Below, piece by piece: positions 1 through 8,272 of a stretch of DNA of 50,544 nt. This DNA is from Nemertoderma westbladi (Eukaryota > Xenacoelomorpha > Nemertodermatida > Nemertodermatidae): NCBI GenBank assembly GCA_032718475.1, contig JAUCBJ010000377.1, positions 1 to 50,544 of the forward strand. The letters run 5' to 3'. Both the position numbers and the translations under genes were made by a program. Position 1 is the first letter of the stretch. The number at the start of each line of letters is the position of its first letter. Below the pieces are notes generated by a model that worked only from the letters and a program-made list of their open reading frames with translations, was not told where the DNA came from and made no database searches.

Positions 1-705
1 ATCTCGTTAGGTTTTTAAATAAACGTGGATATTACCATTATTCACATTATATATATAACGTGTTTTATCGGTAGTCTTAGGTTGTCAAGGGTGCTGATTT
101 CATTTCTGATGTCAGTTTTAAATTTACATAAATCTAGTCTGTCTGTCTTCGGTTTGTCAGTCTTTCTGTCAGTCAGCCAGTCTGTCAAAACTTAAAAAAG
201 TTTGAATTTTATTAGTAATTTGGGTAGTAATATTTAATTAGAAATTTCATAAAAAATTTTCGAAAAATTAAAATGTTCGTTTTTGAAAAATTTAAAAATT
301 TTGAAAGTTTGCCCTTTAGGATCTCGTTTGGTTTTTAAATGCGGATATTATCATTGTTCCCTTGATATATATATATATAATGTGTTTTATTCATGGTCTT
401 GGGTTTTAGGGGGTGCTGATTTCATTTCTGATGTCAGTTTTTACATTTACATAAATCTAGTCTGTCTGTCTGTCGGTCTGTCAGTCAGTCAGTCTGTTAA
501 AACTTAAAAAAGTTTGAATTTTATTAGTAATTTGGGTAGTAATATTTAATTAGAAATTTCATAAAATTTTTCGAAAAATTAAAAGTTTCATTTTTGAATA
601 ATTTCGAAATTTTGTAGGTTTGTCCTGTGGGATCTCGTTTGGTTTTTTAAACGTGGATTTGTGTTCTTAATTATTGATGTTAGGTTTTAAAGAGTGCCGG
701 TTTCT
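1..705. repeat. Tandem repeat, ~315-bp unit, about 2.2 copies
   Basis: Units start at about 1, 321 and 632 with the shared opening ATCTCGTT. The first two are full length (about 320 and 311 bp) and the third stops near 705. Each full unit carries an internal TCTG/CAGT microsatellite and an AT-rich tail. The array probably continues left of the window. It could be a satellite, or a repeat at the edge of the Polinton-like block that follows. No matching inverted copy was seen right of that block. From 706 to 831 nothing is recognised except a TATATAA-like stretch just before the first gene. Confidence 0.75.
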
Positions 706-831
706 ATAATTGCTCGGTTTTATCGCGTGAAAAACCCCACCCACGCATATAATCGATACTATTTATAACGGTGGTGGTGTTTTATTACTTACTATTATTG
801 TTCTCGTTTATATAAGTTATTAATATATGTA

Positions 832-1293
832 ATGAAATCACTCAAAGCTTTAATTAAACAATTTGATGGGGATTTAAAGTTCTTATCTAACGCCTCCCCC
901 AACCGTAGAAAAACCTTCTTACGTGTCGGCGGAACCGACGAACTTATAAGTTTTCTAATTAATATTATTCTAAATGTATTAAATGGTAACGTAAAAATTC
1001 CTGAGCAAACAATCGCGAGGTTAAAACGCCATAAAAAAACAATACGCGAGATCGCTAAAAAACCAAAAGCCAAGTATCCCATTCGAATTTATCGTAAACG
1101 ATTGGTGCAAAGGGGCGGATTTATAAATCTACTAATCTCTGGTTTAATGAGTGGGCTTAACGCTTATCAGAAAATATCACCCATAATAACGGCTGTAAGA
1201 GGCAGAAAATTAGCCCAATCCCGCCGGGGGTATAGACCTACTACCTCTGGCACACGCGTCAACCGTCAAGTTTCTAGGTTTCCCATCTACTGA
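832..1293 (+). CDS. Small basic Polinton-associated protein (VQRGG type)
   Basis: 153 residues, start ATG at 832. An N-terminal half rich in Leu, Ile and Asn (residues 1-60) is followed by a Lys/Arg-rich stretch (62-90) and the motif LVQRGGFINLL at 91-101, then a hydrophobic patch (about 98-120) and an Arg-rich tail. From memory, short proteins ending in a QRGGF-type motif recur in Polinton/Maverick elements of many invertebrates; their biochemical role is not known to me. The gene is the first of the block and its stop lies 17 bases before the ATPase start, suggesting co-expression or closely packed promoters. A TATATAA-like stretch sits about 25 bases upstream. Family membership is moderately sure; function is open. 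Confidence 0.6.
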   Translation: MKSLKALIKQFDGDLKFLSNASPNRRKTFLRVGGTDELISFLINIILNVLNGNVKIPEQTIARLKRHKKTIREIAKKPKAKYPIRIYRKRLVQRGGFINLLISGLMSGLNAYQKISPIITAVRGRKLAQSRRGYRPTTSGTRVNRQVSRFPIY

Positions 1294-1310
1294 GTGGCTA
1301 CCTATCAACA

Positions 1311-2021
1311 ATGTCCCGAGAGCCGACGATATCACGGGAACCAATCACATCATACGACGCCTCTTTCAAGATGGGTTCGGCCATGATTATTGCGGGTCCA
1401 AGTTCTTCCGGAAAAACAGTGTTGGTATCAAAAATTGTAAAAAATAAAAATTTAGTTTTTGATATAACCCCGAAGCGTGTATTATTCTTTTATGGCGCCA
1501 CCCCACCAGAATTCCCGGGTATAACACATCTATTCAAAGGTTTACCGCAAAAAATTAATTCTATTTTCCGCGAAAACGATCTAATTATTATAGACGACTT
1601 GTTAAGCGAAAGTAAGAGTGATGAGAGTTTGACAGAAAGCTTCACAAAAACCTGCCATCATACTTCCTGTTTCATTATCTATATAACACAAAATTTCTTC
1701 AGTAAAGGGGCGGAAACACGGACTAGAAGTCTAAATGCCCAATATTGTATTTTCACAAAAAATCCCCGCGACGCAAGTCAAATAAGCTATATAGCGCGGC
1801 AAGTGTACCCAAAAAATAGCAATTTTATTGTTCAAGCATATAGTGACGCCACACAAAAACCATTCACACACCTTCTCTTAGACTTTCATCAAAAAACGGA
1901 TGATAGTATAAGAGTTAGGGGTGATATTTTCAACCCATTAGGGCAAACTGTTTATCAACCCGCGAATATGAACTCTAACACACCTCACCAACGCCCCGAG
2001 GCTCAGTCTATACCGCAGTAG
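1311..2021 (+). CDS. FtsK/HerA-type genome packaging ATPase of the Polinton block
   Basis: 236 residues. Walker A is GPSSSGKT at residues 29-36; Walker B is DLIIIDD at 90-96, with a sensor-like YITQN at 124-128. This matches the compact A32-like packaging ATPases that pump DNA into double-jelly-roll capsids in Polintons and related viruses. The start at 1311 is the first ATG after the previous stop; an in-frame Met at residue 21 is an alternative, and the first 14 residues contain a small SREP duplication. About 190 bases from the 3' part of the gene (1843-1900) reappear in diverged form after the stop (2016-2075), followed by another matching GAACTCTA patch near 2098. Confidence 0.85.
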   Translation: MSREPTISREPITSYDASFKMGSAMIIAGPSSSGKTVLVSKIVKNKNLVFDITPKRVLFFYGATPPEFPGITHLFKGLPQKINSIFRENDLIIIDDLLSESKSDESLTESFTKTCHHTSCFIIYITQNFFSKGAETRTRSLNAQYCIFTKNPRDASQISYIARQVYPKNSNFIVQAYSDATQKPFTHLLLDFHQKTDDSIRVRGDIFNPLGQTVYQPANMNSNTPHQRPEAQSIPQ

Positions 2022-2105
2022 CGACGCCGCGCTAAAACCATTTTCACACATTGTTTAGACTTTCACCGAAATTAGGTTATTATCGGTCCATGAACGTGAA
2101 CTCTA
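2016..2105 (+). repeat. Diverged tandem copy of the ATPase gene 3' part
   Basis: The stretch at about 2016-2075 aligns with 1846-1903 inside the ATPase gene, at roughly 75 percent identity by eye, sharing blocks such as GACGCC, CCATT..CACACA and TTAGACTTTCA. A further shared GAACTCTA occurs at about 2098 and 1969. It lies after the stop codon and before the next gene, so it does not code. Confidence 0.6.
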
Positions 2106-2142
2106 GTATATAGTATTAATATATTAATAATGATATATAACG

Positions 2143-2604
2143 ATGAAAAATAACGAGATTAGCCTCGGAAATTTTAAGAAGTTGTATCTAGTTTCTACTT
2201 TATTAACGGATACTTATAATAATAATAATAAGAAAAGCAATAATATAATACAACCGCTAGATGGTGTGACAATTTCATCCCAGAAAGCCAAACGATTGTT
2301 GAGTTATTTGATGCGATTCTCGCGAGACAGAGTACGGTGGAGCGATAATAATAAACTCTATATAGAAAATAAACTTATTCCCGGAGCAAATATTGATCAT
2401 TTGATTGAATTGCTGACTACAAAAAAAAATAAGAAAAACACCGAAATAATTCCAGGACAAGCAACATTTTTGGGGTTATTAAAACGATTAAGGATACCAA
2501 AACGATTAATTGGTCGCGGTTGGTTGAAACGGCAAAGGGTCCGCGTGACCCCTTCCAACACAAAACGCGTCGACGCGTGGAAACAATACGTAGGACTACA
2601 ATAA
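2143..2604 (+). CDS. Polinton-associated protein of unknown function
   Basis: 153 residues, start ATG 2143 within an ATATATAACG context. Features seen: an Asn-rich linker (about 24-35), then a segment with RVRWSDNNKLYIENKLIPGANIDHLI at about 62-90 (described here by its parts: a W-x-D-N turn, a LIPGANI core and a following helix), a Lys-rich loop and a second conserved-looking LLKRLRIPKRLIG near 111-124, ending in a basic tail. I recall a similar arrangement, an I-P-G-S-N-I core followed by an N/I-P-x-x-L-I motif, in many Polinton and transposon-encoded proteins, always of unknown function. The C-terminal codons are partly repeated after the stop (2605-2640). Confidence 0.55.
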   Translation: MKNNEISLGNFKKLYLVSTLLTDTYNNNNKKSNNIIQPLDGVTISSQKAKRLLSYLMRFSRDRVRWSDNNKLYIENKLIPGANIDHLIELLTTKKNKKNTEIIPGQATFLGLLKRLRIPKRLIGRGWLKRQRVRVTPSNTKRVDAWKQYVGLQ

Positions 2605-2640
2605 ATCGACGTGTGGAAACAAAGCGCAGGATAACATTAA
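2569..2640 (+). repeat. Diverged duplication of a gene 3' end (about 36 bp)
   Basis: The last 36 bases of the preceding gene (2569-2604) are followed directly by a second, roughly 78 percent identical copy (2605-2640), including the block GTGGAAACAA. The copy lies between this gene and the integrase gene. A short (TAG)n run follows at 2643-2657. Confidence 0.6.
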
Positions 2641-2728
2641 AATAGTAGTAGTAGTATGTTTTTTGAACGTTTCATATTAAGTATTAACTGTCATTGCAAG
2701 TGTTTTCTTCCACGACACGACACAACCG

Positions 2729-3814
2729 ATGGGGAGAATCGTAGAAAATCGAACAAACAAACGACTGGGAAGAATATATTACGATGTTTCAAATGCTGCC
2801 GGTTTCGCGAGCGTAACCAAACTAGCGAAAGCCGCTAAAGTTACGAGAAATCGCGCAAAAGAATGGTTGAGCTCCCAACGAACGTATTCCCTACACGCGC
2901 CGGCTAGGCGCCATTACCCGACATCAAAAATCTTCACGAGCGGTATTGGTGATCTATACCAAGCGGATTTGTGCGATATGCAACCTTTTAGGGGTGAGAA
3001 TAATGGCTACGGTTACATACTTACTTGTATTGACTGTTTTAGTCGGAAGGCGTGGGCGTTGGGTCTAAAACGTAAAACAGGGGTCGAAATTAAAAGGGCC
3101 CTAGCCGCGATATTTGAAGATAGAAAACCTAAACGGCTAGCGGTTGATCAAGGAACTGAGTTTGTTAATAAATTGGTGAAAGATTTCTTACTGAACAATA
3201 ATGTTCATTTTTATACTTTAGTTAGCCAATTTAAAGCTAGTATCTGTGAAAGGCTGAATCGCACCCTCAAATCTCGCATGTACAGAATTTTCACGAGGAA
3301 ACAGAATAGAGAATGGATGGGTATATTGCCAAAAATATTGGTTGCATATAATAATTCAATACATAGAACCATTGGTATGGCGCCAAACTCTGTCAATAAA
3401 AAGAATGAAACTGACCTATTTTTAAAACTATATGGGAGTGTGGGTCATCCCAATAAAAGAAAACGCCGTGCGCAGCGTCGAGTTCATTTCAAGGTTGGTG
3501 ATAAGGTGCGGCTGAGTTTAGCTAGAAAGCCATTTGACAAAGGTTATACACCTAATTATACTGTAGAAATTTTCAAAATTTACAGAATAAGATTGGATCG
3601 AGAGCCGTACCCTATGTACGAAGTTGCGGACTCGAATGGGCGCGTTATAAAGGGGACATTTTATCGGCATGAAATCCAAAAGGTAATAGAACCATTTCAA
3701 TTCCTACCAATTGAAAAAATAATTAAAGAAAAAGTAAATAAAAGCGGCAAAAAGCAATATTTGGTTAAATTTGTTGGTTTTGCGGCACATCGGTGGGTTG
3801 ATCACGTACAATAA
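2729..3814 (+). CDS. Retroviral-type integrase with chromodomain-like tail (F54H12.3-like)
   Basis: 361 residues. The rve fold DDE residues are seen at D80 (YQADLCD), D140 (LAVDQGTEF) and E174 (SICERLNRT), followed by the family-typical NRTLKSRMYR. An N-terminal helix-turn-helix-like region precedes the core, an SH3-like basic segment (FKVGDKVRL, about 251-259) follows, and the end reads like a shortened chromodomain (YLVKFVGF...RW). This would insert element DNA into host chromosomes; Polintons carry exactly this type. The gene ends 14 bases before the next start. Chromodomain tails in relatives usually run on a little further, so the C-terminus may be slightly truncated. A short upstream in-frame-shifted reading frame is not needed. 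Confidence 0.9.
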   Translation: MGRIVENRTNKRLGRIYYDVSNAAGFASVTKLAKAAKVTRNRAKEWLSSQRTYSLHAPARRHYPTSKIFTSGIGDLYQADLCDMQPFRGENNGYGYILTCIDCFSRKAWALGLKRKTGVEIKRALAAIFEDRKPKRLAVDQGTEFVNKLVKDFLLNNNVHFYTLVSQFKASICERLNRTLKSRMYRIFTRKQNREWMGILPKILVAYNNSIHRTIGMAPNSVNKKNETDLFLKLYGSVGHPNKRKRRAQRRVHFKVGDKVRLSLARKPFDKGYTPNYTVEIFKIYRIRLDREPYPMYEVADSNGRVIKGTFYRHEIQKVIEPFQFLPIEKIIKEKVNKSGKKQYLVKFVGFAAHRWVDHVQ

Positions 3815-3828
3815 TTAATTATATTATT

Positions 3829-4713
3829 ATGGATTACTTACATTTAACGTTGACTTCCAACGCCAGTCTAGATAAATATCCTGATAACACTCCCAGCGAT
3901 TTCACGATTGAGTTGTCCAAACCTATCCCCGTCAGCACAGATTGGGTCGTGGGTCTAAAGGAAATACAGTATGTGTCGACCTATAGAAATATTGAACAAA
4001 GATCTGGAATTAGAATTGGTGAATATATGGTTGATGAGGATTTGGAATTTCATATAGCTCCATACAATCTTATAGAAATCGATTTTAATCTTGGTCTATA
4101 TGCTTCTATTGAGTCAATTTTAAACCATATTAGTGTTTATTTGAAAAATCCCGCAATATCCCACCACGGTTTCAAAGATGTTAAGTTTAACTACCAAAAA
4201 CATACATCAAAAATTCGTCTACATTGTGAGAAAGGCCGCTATTTCCAATTCTATGGAGATATAATAAATATTTTCGGGTTATCGAGTTTAAAAAATAATT
4301 TAATGGGTCTTGGGGCGCTTTGGGCAATACACTATAACAAAGATGATGGTTTATTGAACTTAGGCTGTAAAGATACAAACAAAGCGGATGGAGTTGAATT
4401 CCCCGAACCTTGCGATATAACGAGGGATAGACACACAATGTTTATATATACAGATATGATTGAATCTTCTCACGTAGGACATTCGATGGCGCCTCTTTTG
4501 CGGATAATCCCTTTGAAATGGGAACCATACTCATTCATCAACCTGGAATTCAAAAACACACATTACAAACAATTAAGAAATAAAAAAGTGCTCGACACAA
4601 TTAGTATAACGCTTCGCGACCATAAAGGAAAGCATATAGTCTTTCATGGAGGTAAAACAATTTTAGTTCTAGAACTCAAAAAACAACAACGGCGACAAAA
4701 ACTACAAGAATGA
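3829..4713 (+). CDS. Polinton virion-type protein, paralog A (SNAS...NT family)
   Basis: 294 residues, ATG at 3829. The N-terminus (LTSNASLDKYPDNTPSDFTI, residues 8-27) followed by a V-G-L-x-E-I-x-Y-V motif is, from memory, a hallmark of a protein family found repeatedly in Polintons. The C-terminal part has PLLRIIP near 220 and ends in a G-x-x-I-V-F-H-G-G-x-x-I-L-x-L pattern. The next gene has the same architecture from end to end, so the pair are tandem paralogs. Minor capsid, penton-like or host-attachment function is plausible because the pair sits among structural genes, but this is inference. Its stop overlaps the next start by four bases (ATGA). Confidence 0.65.
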   Translation: MDYLHLTLTSNASLDKYPDNTPSDFTIELSKPIPVSTDWVVGLKEIQYVSTYRNIEQRSGIRIGEYMVDEDLEFHIAPYNLIEIDFNLGLYASIESILNHISVYLKNPAISHHGFKDVKFNYQKHTSKIRLHCEKGRYFQFYGDIINIFGLSSLKNNLMGLGALWAIHYNKDDGLLNLGCKDTNKADGVEFPEPCDITRDRHTMFIYTDMIESSHVGHSMAPLLRIIPLKWEPYSFINLEFKNTHYKQLRNKKVLDTISITLRDHKGKHIVFHGGKTILVLELKKQQRRQKLQE

Positions 4714-5513
4714 ACAGTTATTACGTTGTACTACCCTCAAACGCAAACCCCATAGAATTCCCGCGTAATAGCGCCGGCGATTTCCAAACAAATTTGCAAA
4801 TTCCTTTACCTTTCGCTAAAGGGCAATGGTTAATAGGTTTAACCGGTATAACGTACGTATCTAGTATCAGGTATGACAATAGCGACATTTATATAAAGGC
4901 CATAAAAAATAAAAAAATGTTTACAAGAGATGTTACTCTCCCCGAAGGATCTTTCCTATCATTGGAAAGGATCATTGAGTACTTCAACAAAAGCCTTATT
5001 AAAGGCCAAATTAATATAATTGATAATACAGCACGCTCTGGTAATATAACCATACATTTTAAAGGTAAACAGTTGTCGATATTTGTCAGTAAACGTTTGG
5101 GTGGTTACCTAGGATTAACAGAACACGAGGTTGATGGCAAAGGTTTTATGTGTGTGCAAAATGCTGCGGGGGATTATCACTTGCTAAGGATTGATTCGCG
5201 GAATAATAAGTACGACTGCCATAAGCATCCTAATGCTGTCGAAATACTGGAACCCAACATAAATATACATATCAATTGCGTCGAACCTCAATTTGTAGAC
5301 AATAGCGAATACCCTCTGTTGCGTAGCATACCCATAGAAGGGGAATATGGGCAAATTATTAGTCGTGAAGTTGAGGAAGTCTACTATAAAAAAGTTAATT
5401 CAACATCTAATTTACGTTATATACGAGTTCGATTGATTGGAGATTCCGGAAATTTGTTGCGCTTTCATTATGGAAATTCAATATTGACGCTTCATTTTAT
5501 ACGAATTGATTGA
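4710..5513 (+). CDS. Polinton virion-type protein, paralog B
   Basis: 267 residues, starting in the ATGA overlap with paralog A. It repeats the same landmarks: LPSNANPIEFPRNSAGDF near the N-terminus, W-L-I-G-L-x-x-I-x-Y-V, PLLRSIP in the C-terminal third, and a final L-R-F-H-Y-G-N-S-I-L-T-L segment. Apart from these anchors the two proteins have diverged strongly, so the duplication is old or the two copies have different roles, for example two components of one vertex. Family assignment is from memory of Polinton-encoded proteins; no fold can be proven by eye. Confidence 0.65.
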   Translation: MNSYYVVLPSNANPIEFPRNSAGDFQTNLQIPLPFAKGQWLIGLTGITYVSSIRYDNSDIYIKAIKNKKMFTRDVTLPEGSFLSLERIIEYFNKSLIKGQINIIDNTARSGNITIHFKGKQLSIFVSKRLGGYLGLTEHEVDGKGFMCVQNAAGDYHLLRIDSRNNKYDCHKHPNAVEILEPNINIHINCVEPQFVDNSEYPLLRSIPIEGEYGQIISREVEEVYYKKVNSTSNLRYIRVRLIGDSGNLLRFHYGNSILTLHFIRID

Positions 5514-5594
5514 GATAGTCACAATTTAATCGATGTAAATTATTTATTATTTATTATTTATTATTATCTGATTATCTGAAGTTATAGCGACTAT

Positions 5595-6191
5595 ATGGAT
5601 AAATTTCTAAGTCGCAGCCGTGGGCGTGATTATTACCCGACGCTGGAAAACCCGGGAATAATAGTAGATTTCCAATATTATACGCATCTTCCGCAGATCG
5701 ACCAACACCCCGTTGCAACCATTTATTTTAAAGAGTTTGCGGCTTATAATACTACCATCAAATCATTAGAAAACGTATGGTTTATTAATGGTCCACCTGC
5801 AAAAATTTTAAGTTTAAGCGAATACGACCGTCTCACACAACTCGCCAATATTACGCATCACATTAATTTTGACTACGGATTTATGGACCAAAGCGCATTT
5901 AAAATGTACATACAGGAATGGTTACAAGAAAAAAAACGGTTGGGCTTTCAAATATTAATACGCGGAATACCGAAATTATTTATTTTAAAAAATGAATTTA
6001 ATGTGAATGGAACACTTCTAGAAACGTACGGCATAAACGAAAAATATGTTGATTATGACACCAAATGCCTTTTTCACGATTTTTCGGCAATAACAAATTG
6101 TGCCTACCATTCTGATAATAGTGATTCTTGTTTTAATTATTGTTCTGCGAAACTCGCGGTTGGTTATGGGAAATGGTTGTCGTCGAATTAA
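5595..6191 (+). CDS. Hypothetical protein with Cys-rich C-terminus
   Basis: 198 residues, ATG 5595 after an AT-rich spacer of TTATT repeats. I do not recognise the family. Visible features: an aromatic- and Pro-containing N-terminal half, a charged central segment (EWLQEKKR near 110), and a C-terminal region with five Cys between about 154 and 183, some in CxxxC-like spacing, which could bind metal or form disulfides. It lies between the two virion-type paralogs and the basic core-like gene, so a structural or assembly role is possible. Its last 16 codons and 3' flank are exactly duplicated downstream (6297-6448). Confidence 0.5.
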   Translation: MDKFLSRSRGRDYYPTLENPGIIVDFQYYTHLPQIDQHPVATIYFKEFAAYNTTIKSLENVWFINGPPAKILSLSEYDRLTQLANITHHINFDYGFMDQSAFKMYIQEWLQEKKRLGFQILIRGIPKLFILKNEFNVNGTLLETYGINEKYVDYDTKCLFHDFSAITNCAYHSDNSDSCFNYCSAKLAVGYGKWLSSN

Positions 6192-6448
6192 TGTATATAT
6201 AATTAATTATTGCGTTATTATATGCTACTTATATTTGTAGATTACACATATACGTATGTAGTAAAGAATTATTATTATATGTTATAATAAATACTCCTGC
6301 GAAACTCGCGGTTGGTTATGGGAAATGGTTGTCGTCGAATTAATGTATATATAATTAATTATTGCGTTATTATATGCTACTTATATTTGTAGATTACACA
6401 TATACGTATGTAGTAAAGAATTATTATTATATGTTATAATAAATACTC
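6145..6448 (+). repeat. Exact tandem duplication, 2 x 152 bp
   Basis: 6145-6296 and 6297-6448 are identical base for base. The first copy contains the last codons of the preceding gene, its stop and its 3' flank; the second has the same codons out of context and leads into the next gene start at 6455. Each copy contains TATATATAATTAATTA (a possible core promoter) and AATAAA (a possible polyadenylation signal). Perfect identity means it is very recent, kept by conversion, or an assembly artefact. Confidence 0.95.
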
Positions 6449-6454
6449 ATAATA

Positions 6455-6982
6455 ATGTCAGATTCTGATTTGTTTAAATTATATAGCACCCCACAAATCC
6501 AACTGGGAAGTGGGAATTATAGCGATATACCCGTTTTTAAGGGTGGAAGCATTCTCCCGGGGTTTGGCCCATCTACTGGTATATGGAATAATAAGAATAA
6601 TAAATTCGGGCGGCGATACACCCAAAATCGCCAGCGCGGACGCGGAATATTAACAACTGGTCTGGGTATATTAGCCCGCAAGTTAGGGAGAAAGGTGCTA
6701 ACTAAAGCACTCCCCAAAGCAGCGAAAGTAGCGCGGAAATACATAATACCGGAAGGAAAACGTATTTTACGCAGTAAAGCAGATGATTTGATAAATAAAG
6801 TGGCCGAGCGGTTAGAACCTCATCCAAAGACTAGCCAAATCGCCCAACGGGTATACAATGAATTTACAAACCCGAAAAGTAAAAAAAAGAGGAGCGGGAA
6901 ACGACGACACCCAAGTGTGGGTATGAACATTGGGCGCAAACGTAAAAAGCGAAATAATAAATGTCGCGATATTTTTATGTAA
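6455..6982 (+). CDS. Basic core-like protein (pX/pVII-like, Polinton)
   Basis: 175 residues with a very basic composition. An N-terminal 50 residues with Gly-rich stretches (GGSILPGFGP near 30) lead into a GRGILTTGLGILARKLGRK segment at about 62-80 and a Lys/Arg-rich tail with KKKRSGKRR and GRKRKKR. Small basic proteins of this kind in Polintons and adintoviruses are compared with adenovirus core/maturation proteins that condense the packaged DNA. The gene ends 9 bases before the major capsid gene, as expected for a virion gene cluster. The exact adenoviral equivalent cannot be decided by eye. Confidence 0.6.
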   Translation: MSDSDLFKLYSTPQIQLGSGNYSDIPVFKGGSILPGFGPSTGIWNNKNNKFGRRYTQNRQRGRGILTTGLGILARKLGRKVLTKALPKAAKVARKYIIPEGKRILRSKADDLINKVAERLEPHPKTSQIAQRVYNEFTNPKSKKKRSGKRRHPSVGMNIGRKRKKRNNKCRDIFM

Positions 6983-6991
6983 CTTAACAAA

Positions 6992-8242
6992 ATGAGTAAA
7001 TTAGAATTATCATTATTCTCAAGTAAAACAAATCAGCGAGAATATACATCTTCACATTTTTCGGATATCTACCCGATTTCTACTCTTGACGCGAATGCCC
7101 GACAAATCGAGTTCTTTATACCCCAGTCAAATGTTCTATATACTGATTTAAAGAATTCGAAATTTCACATTAAATATAAAATTACATGGGATGGTAATAG
7201 GGCTAACGACGATACAACCCTCCACCATCTTAATTACCCGGGTGGGTCACTATTTGAAAATTGTTCGTTATATTTAAATGAAAAGCTAGTTGAAACCTCG
7301 AATGGGTTCTACGCCTATAAGTCTACGTTTCAGACATTACTGTTGACAGATGCTAACGAAAAACGCAGTATTTTAAGTGCTGGTGGGTATGAAGATAATG
7401 ATAATAATCTAGGTGGGGTACCTGTCGCTACTGAGAATGACGTTCGTGGGAATTATGTTAAATTCGTTGTGGCCCCAATTTTTTTAGACCTGGCAAGCCA
7501 GGACAAATTACTGCCGCCGGGAATTAACATTCGACTTCGTATAGACCGAGTATCGAATAATTTTTTTTTGAAAGTTGAACCCCCCGCAGGATTGGTAAAC
7601 CCGAGAGTTGAAATCATGAATATTAATTTAAAAATAAAACGCCACAAGATTGATGCCGAGGTTATGCGCGCGCATTTGTTGGGGTCACAAAAAAATGACT
7701 TTATTTATAACTTGTTAAAACAAGAAGTGAAAACCTTCACTATTGGCGGTGGGCAATCCAGTTATACAGAATCGAACATAATCCAAGGGAAATTACCTAA
7801 GTATATTTTGGTTGGAATGCTTACCAACGCCAGCTTCAACGGGGAATTAAGCAGTAATCCGTTACATTTTAACCATTTCGGTTTAAATTATGCTGAACTA
7901 AACATCGACTCCCATATTATACACGGGTATCCATATCGCCCTAACTTTCCAGAAAACAATTTTATGTTGGAATTCGAAAGTTTAATGAACGTGTTCAAGA
8001 GCTTGAGCGGCGTATTTTGCTCGCTAACACCAGAACGATTTCGTACCCAATTTCCTTTGATCGTATTTGATCTTACTGCCGGCGGGGATCAAAGCCATGA
8101 GATTCAACCTAGTGTTCATACTAGTGGGCATTTGATTCTGAAATTTAGTAATGCGCTAGTTAACACTATTAACGTTATATTAATGGCAAGCTATGACGCT
8201 CTTCTATCTATTTCGGAAGCCAAGGAAATAATAACTGAATAA
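6992..8242 (+). CDS. Major capsid protein, double-jelly-roll type (F54H12.2-like)
   Basis: 416 residues. The N-terminus (LELSLFSSKTNQ) followed by a polar beta-rich domain, the segment GGSLFENCSLYLNEKLVE at about 86-103 and a downstream S-T-F-Q-T-L-L motif match the F54H12.2-like proteins that are the Polinton major capsid family, as far as I recall them. Such proteins form hexagonal capsomers of a double jelly roll. The length is shorter than some relatives (450-650). It lies between the core-like gene and the protease, the usual virion-cluster setting. AATAAA overlaps the stop codon (8238-8243), a possible polyadenylation signal. Two-domain fold assignment is inference from family. Confidence 0.75.
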   Translation: MSKLELSLFSSKTNQREYTSSHFSDIYPISTLDANARQIEFFIPQSNVLYTDLKNSKFHIKYKITWDGNRANDDTTLHHLNYPGGSLFENCSLYLNEKLVETSNGFYAYKSTFQTLLLTDANEKRSILSAGGYEDNDNNLGGVPVATENDVRGNYVKFVVAPIFLDLASQDKLLPPGINIRLRIDRVSNNFFLKVEPPAGLVNPRVEIMNINLKIKRHKIDAEVMRAHLLGSQKNDFIYNLLKQEVKTFTIGGGQSSYTESNIIQGKLPKYILVGMLTNASFNGELSSNPLHFNHFGLNYAELNIDSHIIHGYPYRPNFPENNFMLEFESLMNVFKSLSGVFCSLTPERFRTQFPLIVFDLTAGGDQSHEIQPSVHTSGHLILKFSNALVNTINVILMASYDALLSISEAKEIITE

Positions 8243-8272
8243 ATAAACTTTTAATGATACGCGTACGCTAAG

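Noticed and set aside
283-507. Open frame within the left repeat array
   Set aside because: Low-complexity Val/Ser/Leu content from a TCTG microsatellite in a tandem repeat, no ATG context or family.
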